DNA of 37,183 nucleotides from JAYEJB01 sp034716415 (GCA_034716415.1 JAYEJB010000042.1:1-37183); one strand, 5' to 3'. Shown: positions 29,994-36,689, numbered from the stretch's first letter. Translations and numbers: made by a program. The notes: a model not told the origin generated them from the letters alone.

Positions 29994-30641
29994 ATGAATA
30001 CGCGAATCGTACTTTTTCTCATGACCATCCTGGTCGCCGCGGTCTGTACTTCTTGCGCGACGCGGCAGACCGGACCGGCGGAACCGGAGACGCCGTCCGC
30101 ACCGACAGAGCCGGAGACGCCGTCCGCACCGACAGAGCCGGAGGTCGACGAGCCCGAGCCGTTCACCAAGACCGTCAGCGCCTTGGGAGATGACGTGCAA
30201 GTCGCGCACCAAGTGCCGACCGGCTGGACCGTGAACCTCGAAGAGGGAGACGACATGGTCATCCGCATGACTCATCCGACCGGTGCCGCTTCCTTCAGGC
30301 TGTTCCTCACGATGGAGTCCGTCGTCCACACTTCAGAACAGGCTATGGCACTGACGGTATTGTTCTGGTACACGGAAGAGCAACATGATCCGAACCTGCG
30401 AATCGAAGCGCCGGAGATGGAAGTGATCCAGGGCATCGACGTCTGGTCCATGTCCATACGGACATTGGCTCCGGTCGGGGAAAAACAGGTGCCGGTGACG
30501 ATAACGAACATCATCCTGACCAGCAACGACCCGGACTGGGTGATAACGGGTCGGGGCGCCTGGGCGACCAAAGAAGACGCGCACTATCGGATGTTGTTCG
30601 GCCAGGTCGTCGGAAACGCGGTGGTCATGACCGGCGACTAG
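29994..30641 (+). CDS. Lipoprotein paralogue 2 with tandem-repeat linker
   Basis: 215 residues. The signal and lipidation site match paralogue 1 (C21). The linker contains a perfect 27-bp tandem duplication encoding EPETPSAPT twice (30084-30137), so its length may vary between strains. The C-terminal domain (VAHQVPTGWTVNLEEGDDMVIRMTHP...NIILTSNDPDWVITGRGAW) aligns with paralogue 1 at the PTGW and LTSNDP landmarks but is diverged elsewhere. Probably exposed on the outer face of the membrane. Function unknown. Own promoter, GGAGG site and terminator. Confidence 0.7.
   Translation: MNTRIVLFLMTILVAAVCTSCATRQTGPAEPETPSAPTEPETPSAPTEPEVDEPEPFTKTVSALGDDVQVAHQVPTGWTVNLEEGDDMVIRMTHPTGAASFRLFLTMESVVHTSEQAMALTVLFWYTEEQHDPNLRIEAPEMEVIQGIDVWSMSIRTLAPVGEKQVPVTITNIILTSNDPDWVITGRGAWATKEDAHYRMLFGQVVGNAVVMTGD
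30084..30137 (+). repeat. Perfect 27-bp tandem duplication in a lipoprotein linker
   Basis: Two identical units beginning CCGGAGACGCCGTCCGCACC at 30084 and 30111. In frame, nine residues each. Confidence 0.9.
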
Positions 30642-30663
30642 CCGGACCCCCTTCAATCAACGC

Positions 30664-30694
30664 GAAAAAAAGAGGCGTAATGCCTCTTGTTTTT
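30664..30694. terminator. Bidirectional terminator
   Basis: AGAGGC (30671-30676) pairs with GCCTCT (30682-30687), with T-runs on both strands. It separates lipoprotein 2 from the convergent gene at 30694. Confidence 0.8.
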
Positions 30695-31260
30695 TACTCG
30701 TCTTCCGGCCGTTTCAACCGGTCGGTCATGCGGTACTCGGACGACCGATAGCCGATCTGCTTGACCCGCGGACATCTGTAGCAGAGCGTCAGGAGTTCAA
30801 GCTCCCAGACATCGCCGTCCGGCGAATCGCACGACTGATGGTGCACACCGATGACCGGCATCAGACGCTTACATCTTTCGCACGGTTCATTCCGCACTTC
30901 ACGGTACTTACCGAGCGGGACCGGCTGCGGTTCCTGATGCGGACCGGCGTAGTGGTTGCCGACACCTTCTTCGGCGTGCTTCAGGTCGTTCACGAACGAG
31001 CGGGCAAAGAACGCGTCGCACCATTCGACGAGCGGAAATCCACCCTCCGAATCATCCAGTGCATAGTCGCGCACGAAGAAGACGTACGGCCCATGTTTGC
31101 CCGGATCCTGCGATAGCCAGCTGGCGGTCAAGAGCTTGAGCTTCTCGAGCGCCAGCTCCGTATGCGCCAGCCGTTCGCGTTCCTGCTTGATCTCCCTGAC
31201 CAGGCGCTCCGGCGGCATATCTCCCCTGGCGATCACCAGAAAAAGATCACGAATGTCCAT
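30694..31260 (-). CDS. Hypothetical protein with possible zinc ribbon
   Basis: 188 residues. The N-terminal third is a helical, basic region (PPERLVREIKQERERLAHTELALEKLKLL). The C-terminal third has two CxxC pairs, NEPCERCKRLMPV and TLCYRCPRV, about 36 residues apart with HHQSC between, a layout that fits a zinc ribbon. No membrane segment and no known family. It has the TTGACC/TAAACA promoter and a strong AAAGGAGGA site. It may be a nucleic acid- or protein-binding factor, but this is only suggested by the Cys pattern. Confidence 0.65.
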   Translation of the reverse strand: MDIRDLFLVIARGDMPPERLVREIKQERERLAHTELALEKLKLLTASWLSQDPGKHGPYVFFVRDYALDDSEGGFPLVEWCDAFFARSFVNDLKHAEEGVGNHYAGPHQEPQPVPLGKYREVRNEPCERCKRLMPVIGVHHQSCDSPDGDVWELELLTLCYRCPRVKQIGYRSSEYRMTDRLKRPEDE

Positions 31261-31281
31261 TACTCCTCCTTTCGTACCGCT

Positions 31282-31310
31282 TGTTTAGCATCGATATGAA
31301 GACCGGTCAA
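31282..31310 (-). promoter_or_regulatory. Sigma70-type promoter
   Basis: On the minus strand: TTGACC (31310-31305), a 17-bp spacer, TAAACA (31287-31282). Upstream of the gene starting at 31260. Confidence 0.6.
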
Positions 31311-31346
31311 ATGAAAAAGGCCGGATTAACCAGCCGATTGCGGACC

Positions 31347-31637
31347 TCATCGGGGCACCCTGGTCGGGTGCGCGCTGACAGGCATGTAGCCGTAACGTTC
31401 AGGAGGATTCGCGGCGGGATCTTCGAAGGGTATCTGAATGGTCGTAAAAGGCAGACCGTCCCGGACGACCGCGAAATAGCGCTCACAACACCAACATTCC
31501 ACTATCGAAGTATAGGTGTCGCCCCATTCCGGATGCATGACAGTCCTGCCATCATCGCACATCACGTCCGGACATCCGTACGCATTGAAATCCGAAACGG
31601 AAATCGCCATGAGTATATTGATTCTCTCCTCGGACAT
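31347..31637 (-). CDS. Small hypothetical cysteine-rich protein
   Basis: 96 residues. Five Cys: two in GCPDVMCDD (about residues 22 and 27) and three in VECWCCERYF (about 48-51), which could form a small metal site. The remainder is beta-like with GLPFTTIQIPF. No membrane segment, no recognised family. AAAGGAA lies before the ATG at 31637. The promoter TTGACA/TAAGAA is close to consensus and overlaps the upstream region of the divergent GT-C-like gene. Confidence 0.6.
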   Translation of the reverse strand: MSEERINILMAISVSDFNAYGCPDVMCDDGRTVMHPEWGDTYTSIVECWCCERYFAVVRDGLPFTTIQIPFEDPAANPPERYGYMPVSAHPTRVPR

Positions 31638-31669
31638 CTCCCGATTCCTTTCTAAAGGACGCTATTACC

Positions 31670-31698
31670 TTCTTATCGCGATAGATGCCGACTGTCAA
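31670..31698 (-). promoter_or_regulatory. Sigma70-type promoter
   Basis: On the minus strand: TTGACA (31698-31693), a 17-bp spacer, TAAGAA (31675-31670). Drives the small gene starting at 31637. Confidence 0.7.
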
Positions 31699-31718
31699 AA
31701 AGATAAATCCGCATAGGT

Positions 31719-31724
31719 TATAAT
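31719..31724 (+). promoter_or_regulatory. -10 element of a leaderless promoter
   Basis: A perfect TATAAT, six bases before the ATG at 31731. No Shine-Dalgarno sequence fits. Confidence 0.6.
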
Positions 31725-31730
31725 CAGGAC

Positions 31731-32969
31731 ATGGGAAAGATTTCGAAAACTGAGATTGTGATGCGAGCGGTGTTCATCGTATTCACCGCGCTTTCGATCG
31801 CTTTCGCCGGATTCATGGTCCAGATGTCACTCGCGGAAACACGGATTTCAGAATACGGCGTCCGCTTCCAGGAATTCCCGGATTACGCCCATGCACTCAT
31901 CCAGGGCGAGACCGGTATCACGGCGGACAAGCTGGACACGCGTCTTTATTCCGACATAATCATGTACGGGAACAGGCTGCATTTTCCGTTCGGTCCGGTT
32001 CCGGTCGCGCTGTTCCTGCCGTTCGCGCTACTGCCGGGTGACGGGTTCCCGACCTTGGCGATCACGTTCCTACTACTCGCGGCGACGGGCGCGCTCGCGT
32101 TCAGGATCGCCAAGTCGCGCGGTCTGACCGAACGTGACGCGCTCTGGATCGCGGCCGCCTATTCGCTCGGCAGCGCGGTCGCGCCGCTCGCTATCCCGGT
32201 CGCCAACTCATGGCTCGTGATCCTGATCGCCAATGTCTTCCTGTTGCTGGCGCTCGATTCGCACCTCACAAAACGCAGGGTCTGGCTGACCGGAACATTC
32301 CTAGCGCTCGCGACCGCGACGCGACCGGTTTCTGCGATCGGAATACTCGCATACGTGTTATTGACTACCAGGTGGAGGCGGGAAACGGGAAGTAAATCAA
32401 CAACCTCCCGCCTCCCGCTTCCGGCCTCCCGCCTCATCAAACTCCTGTTACCGCTCATATTCGCCGTCCTGCTCATCGGCGCGTATAACCATCTGCGTTT
32501 CGGCGACTTCACGGAATCGGGTTACGAAATCCAATGGCAAGCCGATCCGGTGTTGCGAGAGCGGATGACACACGGTTCGATGGATTTGAGATACTTACCC
32601 GACAACCTCCGCTACTTCCTGATCGAACCGCCGAACCTCGCCGGCAGTTTCCCGTTCGTCTTGCCGGACGGCATGGGTATGGGCATCATCTTCGGTTCAC
32701 CGTTCATGCTGTACATCCTGTTCAGGATCAAACGATGGCGGAAGATGATTAAGCCGCTCGCGGCCGCGGCTATCGGACTCGTCCCGGCACTCACTTTCTA
32801 CGCCAGCGGGTTCTCACAGATCGGCTACCGTTACGCGGTCGACGTCTATCCCTTGTTGTTTCTCGCTCTCATCGCGGCGTTCGGCGATAAAGTACCGCGT
32901 ATCGCGAAAGCACTGATAACGATATCCGTCATCGCACACATCATCTGGATGGTGGCGCTGTTCACCTAA
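31731..32969 (+). CDS. Polytopic membrane protein, GT-C glycosyltransferase-like
   Basis: 412 residues, about nine to eleven membrane helices. A first loop holds EYGVRFQEFPDYAHALIQGETG, which may include the catalytic acidic residue of a GT-C transferase. Later, ATRPVSAIGILAYVLL matches the 'aRp...l' helix common in mannosyltransferase-like membrane proteins. The soluble loop GDFTESGYEIQ...LPDNLRYFL is also family-like. Substrate unknown. An inverted repeat inserted at 32373-32436 is translated in frame as a basic loop (RRETGSKSTTSRLPLPASR) between two helices. A leaderless start is inferred. Confidence 0.65.
   Translation: MGKISKTEIVMRAVFIVFTALSIAFAGFMVQMSLAETRISEYGVRFQEFPDYAHALIQGETGITADKLDTRLYSDIIMYGNRLHFPFGPVPVALFLPFALLPGDGFPTLAITFLLLAATGALAFRIAKSRGLTERDALWIAAAYSLGSAVAPLAIPVANSWLVILIANVFLLLALDSHLTKRRVWLTGTFLALATATRPVSAIGILAYVLLTTRWRRETGSKSTTSRLPLPASRLIKLLLPLIFAVLLIGAYNHLRFGDFTESGYEIQWQADPVLRERMTHGSMDLRYLPDNLRYFLIEPPNLAGSFPFVLPDGMGMGIIFGSPFMLYILFRIKRWRKMIKPLAAAAIGLVPALTFYASGFSQIGYRYAVDVYPLLFLALIAAFGDKVPRIAKALITISVIAHIIWMVALFT
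32373..32436. repeat. In-frame GGCGGGAAG-type inverted repeat inside a gene
   Basis: GGAGGCGGGAAACGGGAAG is followed by CCTCCCGCCTCCCGCTTCC and CCTCCCGCCTCA. Same unit style as the arms of the inverted repeat 7395-7532. The length keeps the reading frame. Confidence 0.75.
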
Positions 32970-32974
32970 GAAAG

Positions 32975-33001
32975 ACCGGACCTCAATGAGGTCCGGTTTA
33001 T
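32975..33001. terminator. Bidirectional terminator
   Basis: ACCGGACCTCA and TGAGGTCCGGT stem (about 32976-32999) followed by TTATT. It separates the GT-C-like gene from the convergent SDR gene. Confidence 0.8.
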
Positions 33002-34003
33002 TCAGTAATTCCTGCTTCTCTGACGGATCTCGTCACGATCCCTGGCATAATACCGGATCAGTTCAGCTGCCGCTTCAGCAGAACTCATCTTCGGATCGTA
33101 TCCCAGCAGACGTCGCGCCTCTCCGCTGTCGTAGACCTGGTCGAACTCCAGATACTGCCGCTGATCGTCAGGGATCTCGACCCACCCCGTCTTCGACACG
33201 AACCACAGCGCCGCTGAAGCCAGGTATTTCGGAACACGCAGCACCCTGGACGGACTCCTGACCGCCCGACGCATCGCCCTGATGATCTGACGGTGGGAAG
33301 ACGACTTGCGGCACGAGATGTTGAACGCTCGCCCGACGGCTTCGGGATGTTCCGCGGCGAGCAGATATCCCTGGATGACATCCTCGTAATGCACCAGGTC
33401 GGCGAGCGTGTCGCCGTCATCGATCTTGATGACGAAACTCGTGTCGAGAATCCGGTCCATCAGACCGAGGAGGCCGCGATGGTTGTAAAAGCCCGGTCCG
33501 CAGATGGTCGGCATACGGAGCGCGGTCGCGGAGAGTCCCGTATCGGCACAGAACTGCCAAAGCATCTCCTCGCAGATCTTCTTGTGCTCGCCGTACCAAC
33601 CGACCGGATCATCTTGCGAGGCGGACTCCATGCACGGGACCGGCGGCTTCGTGCCATAAATCTCGATCGTCGAGGTATGGACGAACCGTTTTACACCGGC
33701 ACGAAGGCTTTCCTCAAGGAGAATCTTCATGCCACCGATGTTGATGTCTTCGCACACCCCAAGCGGCATCTGCGACATGGACTGGACGAACGCCAGATGG
33801 AAAACGAGGTCGATTCCCCCGAGCGCCCTTCGGACCTTGAGACGATCACGGATATCCGTTTTGACCATCTCCACACCGAAAGGCACGGGCCGACCGGGAT
33901 CGAAATGGACATCGAGCGCGCGCACGCCATGACCACACTTCAGCAGGGCTTCGGCGAGCCAGGTCGCCAGATACCCGCCCCCTCCGGTGATAAGACACTT
34001 CAT
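33002..34003 (-). CDS. NAD-dependent epimerase/dehydratase (extended SDR)
   Basis: 333 residues. Rossmann motif TGGGGYLATWL at the N terminus (GxxGxxG-like), DIRD acidic segment, VFHLAF, VKRFVHTSTIEIYG and the catalytic YGEHK (YxxxK), followed by LRMPTICGPG. These are features of extended SDR nucleotide-sugar epimerases/dehydratases and of 3-beta-HSD-like reductases. The PKYLASAALWF region near the C terminus is closer to the latter. It probably modifies a sugar or a sterol/isoprenoid-like lipid; the substrate is open. No good ribosome site is seen. Confidence 0.85.
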   Translation of the reverse strand: MKCLITGGGGYLATWLAEALLKCGHGVRALDVHFDPGRPVPFGVEMVKTDIRDRLKVRRALGGIDLVFHLAFVQSMSQMPLGVCEDINIGGMKILLEESLRAGVKRFVHTSTIEIYGTKPPVPCMESASQDDPVGWYGEHKKICEEMLWQFCADTGLSATALRMPTICGPGFYNHRGLLGLMDRILDTSFVIKIDDGDTLADLVHYEDVIQGYLLAAEHPEAVGRAFNISCRKSSSHRQIIRAMRRAVRSPSRVLRVPKYLASAALWFVSKTGWVEIPDDQRQYLEFDQVYDSGEARRLLGYDPKMSSAEAAAELIRYYARDRDEIRQRSRNY

Positions 34004-34082
34004 TACAGGCTCCTATTGCAGAAACATATGAAGAATCGCCAGGCCGAAGCCTGGTGTATCAGAAATCCTGACCGCTTTCATC

Positions 34083-34185
34083 CACCGTAGCTTACCCCCC
34101 TTCGCCGAGGCTACGGGGGTCCACCTCTTATATTCCACGGGCTGAAGCCCGTGATTTATGCGGAGGCGGATAATATGAAAGACCC
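34083..34185. repeat. Two-hairpin dispersed element, copy 2
   Basis: Counterpart of 26177-26274. The second stem is CACGGGC (34136-34142) with GCCCGTG (34147-34153). On the minus strand CCCCC-GTAGC-loop-GGGGG-GCTAC could form a pseudoknot. The 34004-34502 gap contains only this and further repeats. Confidence 0.7.
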
Positions 34186-34310
34186 ACTTTCACCTTCCTG
34201 GTCGGGGGCTGTTTTGTCAAAAATTTCGAGTCAGCAAGTCGTGGGGATTGTCTATTAAAGCTCGACGGTATCAGTTTACCCCCTCCCCAACCCCCTCCTT
34301 TACCGCTCCC

Positions 34311-34378
34311 TTGTCATTGCGAGCGAACGCGAAGCAATCTCGACGGGACTGCTTCAGCCTTCGGCCTCGCAATGACAA
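34311..34378. repeat. TCATTGCGAG...CTCGCAATGAC hairpin repeat
   Basis: Shorter relative of 18790-18883, with arms TTGTCATTGCGAG and CTCGCAATGACAA. Confidence 0.85.
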
Positions 34379-34413
34379 ATGGGCGCGGGGGAGGGAGGAT
34401 TTATTTAATGAAA

Positions 34414-34455
34414 CTTCTCCCGCTTCTGCCCCTTCCCTGCCTGCCGGCAGGCAGG
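34414..34455. repeat. C/T-rich repeat plus perfect 20-bp palindrome
   Basis: CTTCTCCCGCTTCTGCCCCT is shared with the region 6444-6514. CCTGCCTGCCGGCAGGCAGG (34436-34455) is fully self-complementary. Confidence 0.75.
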
Positions 34456-34468
34456 TCCCGCTCCCCCA

Positions 34469-34492
34469 CAAAAAAACCGCACTTTCATGCGG
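34469..34492 (-). terminator. Terminator of the Fe-S protein gene
   Basis: CCGCA and TGCGG stem; on the minus strand it is followed by TTTTTTTG. Confidence 0.65.
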
Positions 34493-34502
34493 CGCCTTGC
34501 GG

Positions 34503-35489
34503 CTAGTAGTGTGTTGTTCTGAAAACCGGCTGGAAGAGATCTGACCTTTTGGCGCAGAAACCGTTGAAGTGGCACTTGTCGCAGTTCGGCTCCTCCATCT
34601 CCGGGCAAGACCGGCGAGCTTTCCAGAAAGCGAAGTCGTTCAGTGCGTGACTGCGACCTGATTTCTGCAGGACGCCCGTGAGCGCCAAATCACATTCCTG
34701 ACGTATCTCCGCTTCAGTCTCCGCCGAGACCCAGGCGCGCGCGGTGTTCGCCTCGAGTTCATGCGGCTCGAGCTCGACCATGCCGCTCCGCAGGCAGACG
34801 CGCATCAGATGGTAATCCACGATGGGATACCAGCGCTCCGGGTCAGTCACCTTCAGGAACTGCTCCGGCCGGTTATGGAGCGCCATCGCCAGAAGCGTCT
34901 GCCGCTTTTCGAGCGGGTCGGCGGTATAACCGGCCACCACACTCATCAGCTGATGAAACGCGGTAAGCGTCCGGTTGTGGGCGTTGGCGACTTCGACGAG
35001 CTTCTGCGTGGTCATCCTGCCACTGGTGAACCAGTGACCGTACGCGCGAGTCCTGCGGATCCGATCGTCCAGATCCGGGAACGCGATGACGCCGTCGTCG
35101 TCCGAGAAAAACCGCTCCGTCAGCTCGTCATCACTGACCGACTCCGACGCAAGCCACTTGGGCCGGAGACGATCCGGGTCCTCATCAAGCTGCCGCATGA
35201 CGATTCTCCAAAGCATATCCGATCCCTTGCGTCGTTTTCCGCCCAGCGTGCCGTAAAGCGGGCTGGCGTATCCCTTCTCGTCGCCGTGCCAGAAGCCGTA
35301 GTTGTGCAGCATGACGAAAAAGAAAAAATCGATCGCTCTCTGGTGGTCGAGCGGCGGATACATGTCTTCCGCCACGATCTCCCCACCTGGAGTGTCAAAA
35401 CTGTAGAAATTCAGAGGCTTGATGCTGTCGGGTAGGGTAGCGACTACCTCTGCCGCCCTCTCGACCTGCCCCCGGTTCATTCGTGCCAA
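34503..35489 (-). CDS. Predicted Fe-S protein, distantly HhH-glycosylase-like
   Basis: 328 residues, mostly helical. The C terminus has four cysteines, C295-x7-C303-x2-C306-x5-C312 (SCPEMEEPNCDKCHFNGFC), very close to the C-x6-C-x2-C-x5-C [4Fe-4S] loop that ends Nth/MutY DNA glycosylases. The upstream PIVDYHLMRVCLRSGMVEL could be the helix-hairpin-helix/active-site region. Queuosine-salvage (Qng1-type) glycosidases are another distant possibility. The start is TTG at 35489 with AAGGAAGG 7 nt upstream; ATG at 35480 is the alternative. It is divergent from the radical-SAM-like gene, and they share a palindromic control region. Confidence 0.6.
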   Translation of the reverse strand: MARMNRGQVERAAEVVATLPDSIKPLNFYSFDTPGGEIVAEDMYPPLDHQRAIDFFFFVMLHNYGFWHGDEKGYASPLYGTLGGKRRKGSDMLWRIVMRQLDEDPDRLRPKWLASESVSDDELTERFFSDDDGVIAFPDLDDRIRRTRAYGHWFTSGRMTTQKLVEVANAHNRTLTAFHQLMSVVAGYTADPLEKRQTLLAMALHNRPEQFLKVTDPERWYPIVDYHLMRVCLRSGMVELEPHELEANTARAWVSAETEAEIRQECDLALTGVLQKSGRSHALNDFAFWKARRSCPEMEEPNCDKCHFNGFCAKRSDLFQPVFRTTHY

Positions 35490-35521
35490 TAGACACCTTC
35501 CTTTCTAAAGAGCACGCTGGC

Positions 35522-35550
35522 AGTTTATTGCACGATATCGATAAATGCAA
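35522..35550 (-). promoter_or_regulatory. Promoter of the Fe-S protein gene
   Basis: On the minus strand: TTGCAT (35550-35545), a 17-bp spacer, TAAACT (35527-35522). Confidence 0.55.
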
Positions 35551-35557
35551 TCGATAT
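35535..35557. promoter_or_regulatory. Possible operator: ATATCGAT/ATCGATAT inverted repeat
   Basis: Perfect 8-bp arms (35535-35542 and 35550-35557) around a 7-bp spacer. It touches the -35 boxes of both divergent promoters. Confidence 0.55.
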
Positions 35558-35584
35558 TGACTGTAGACGTCATTAGGATAAGAT
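35557..35584 (+). promoter_or_regulatory. Promoter of the radical-SAM-like gene
   Basis: TTGACT (35557-35562), a 16-bp spacer, TAAGAT (35579-35584), then an AAAGGAG site before the ATG at 35619. Confidence 0.6.
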
Positions 35585-35618
35585 AGCGACAGCGTTCATT
35601 CAGAAAGGAGTCCGTACA

Positions 35619-36377
35619 ATGGGCTACATAGTCAACCCGAAGACCGATGGTAGCGGGATTCTGTGCGCCATACCGCAAAGCGTCGCGAAAGGGGTAAAGT
35701 ACCCGTGCCCGCAACGCTGTCGACACTGTTTCTTCCAGGGCGGCCGGTCGTTCCTGGAACCGCTGCACGAGAACCTGCCGAACATGCCGCCGTCGGAAAT
35801 GGCCAAAGGCATGACCGTGCGCTTCAACGACGGCCTCGACTCGGCCATCGACCGGGATGTCGTGATGGAGGCCGCCGAGCTGTACGAGGATGTCTTCTTA
35901 AACACTTCAATTCCCCATGACCTGGCCGGCTTCGGCCACCCCGTGGTGCTGACGGTCAATCCGGGCAAAATGACCGACCGCAAAGCGCATCTCGTGGATT
36001 CCTGTCCGCCGAACCTGATGTTCGTCAGGATCAGGGCCACCGCCTGGAACACCGAACTCGCCGCGCAAGTGGTGGAGCACTACACCTCGAGAGGCGTGCC
36101 GGTCGTCTTCACCTTCATGGCTTTCTTCGACCAAGAGGGCGACGAAAACGGACTGGAGGACATCCCGGAGGAGTTTCGTGAGCTCTACTCCTTCCAGAAA
36201 AGGACAACGAACTCCTACTGGGTCGCCAGCCAGGAAGTGTGGGACATGGTACTGGCCCCGTTCGCCGACAATCCGCTGGTCTACACCTGCGGCCCGAACG
36301 CCAAGACCTACCCCTGCAAGCACTGCGGCAACTGCGAGAAGCTGTATCTCGAGACGAAGAAGAGGCTCGATCGCTGA
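35619..36377 (+). CDS. Small radical-SAM-like Fe-S protein
   Basis: 252 residues. C30-x3-C34-x2-C37 in PCPQRCRHCFFQGG matches the radical SAM [4Fe-4S] motif CxxxCxxC, with an aromatic residue in the usual place. Alternating beta/alpha segments follow (GHPVVLTVNPG, NLMFVRIRA, VPVVFTFMAFF), as in a partial TIM barrel. A C-terminal cluster C224, C233, C236, C239 (YPCKHCGNC) may hold a second Fe-S centre, as in SPASM or twitch domains. The chain is short for the family and lacks an obvious GGE motif. Divergent from the other Fe-S gene. Reaction unknown. Confidence 0.7.
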   Translation: MGYIVNPKTDGSGILCAIPQSVAKGVKYPCPQRCRHCFFQGGRSFLEPLHENLPNMPPSEMAKGMTVRFNDGLDSAIDRDVVMEAAELYEDVFLNTSIPHDLAGFGHPVVLTVNPGKMTDRKAHLVDSCPPNLMFVRIRATAWNTELAAQVVEHYTSRGVPVVFTFMAFFDQEGDENGLEDIPEEFRELYSFQKRTTNSYWVASQEVWDMVLAPFADNPLVYTCGPNAKTYPCKHCGNCEKLYLETKKRLDR

Positions 36378-36381
36378 GCCA

Positions 36382-36416
36382 AAAACACCACGGGCTACTC
36401 CCGCGGTTTTTTCTTT
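36382..36416 (+). terminator. Rho-independent terminator
   Basis: CCACGGG and CCCGCGG stem (one mismatch) followed by TTTTTTCTTT. Ends the radical-SAM-like gene. The gap to 36689 also holds an AGCTTTT repeat, a foldable region and a promoter. Confidence 0.75.
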
Positions 36417-36461
36417 GACTGCTTAAAAAATGAAAAATCTAAAAGAATTTAAAATCAATAA

Positions 36462-36500
36462 CTTTTAAGCTGTTTAGCTTTTGGACTGTTCAGCTCTCTT
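36462..36500. repeat. AGCTTTT-type repeat
   Basis: Contains the 18-mer CTTTTAAGCTGTTTAGCT also present at about 17397-17414, then diverges. Confidence 0.6.
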
Positions 36501-36507
36501 AGCCTTG

Positions 36508-36610
36508 ATCCCGTTAGAAATTTTTGTCATAAGCGAGTGCCCGGCAGGGCTTGGTACGGATTACCCTAGCCCTGCGTCGGCACACTCATCCCGAAGACTT
36601 CTAACAGGAT
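36508..36610. other. Strongly foldable 103-bp region, possible ncRNA or hairpin element
   Basis: Nested stems: ATCCCGTTAGAA (36508-36519) with TTCTAACAGGAT (36599-36610), GAGTGCC (36535-36541) with GGCACACTC (36579-36587), and CAGGGCT (36545-36551) with AGCCCTG (36568-36574), plus GGTA/TACC in the loop. The distal end abuts the -35 of the next promoter. No second copy is seen in the window. Confidence 0.5.
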
Positions 36611-36637
36611 TGACAAATCCCAGAATTAGTGTAAGGT
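36610..36637 (+). promoter_or_regulatory. Promoter with TAAGGT -10
   Basis: TTGACA (36610-36615), a 16-bp spacer, TAAGGT (36632-36637), upstream of the lipoprotein at 36690. Confidence 0.65.
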
Positions 36638-36646
36638 GAGCCAGTC

Positions 36647-36676
36647 GCCCGAAAGGGCCAATCCGCCCGAGAGGGC
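36647..36676 (+). promoter_or_regulatory. Tandem GNRA-loop hairpins in a 5' leader
   Basis: GCCC-GAAA-GGGC (36647-36658) and GCCC-GAGA-GGGC (36665-36676), directly before the AAAGGAGG ribosome site. Confidence 0.6.
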
Positions 36677-36689
36677 AAAGGAGGATTAG

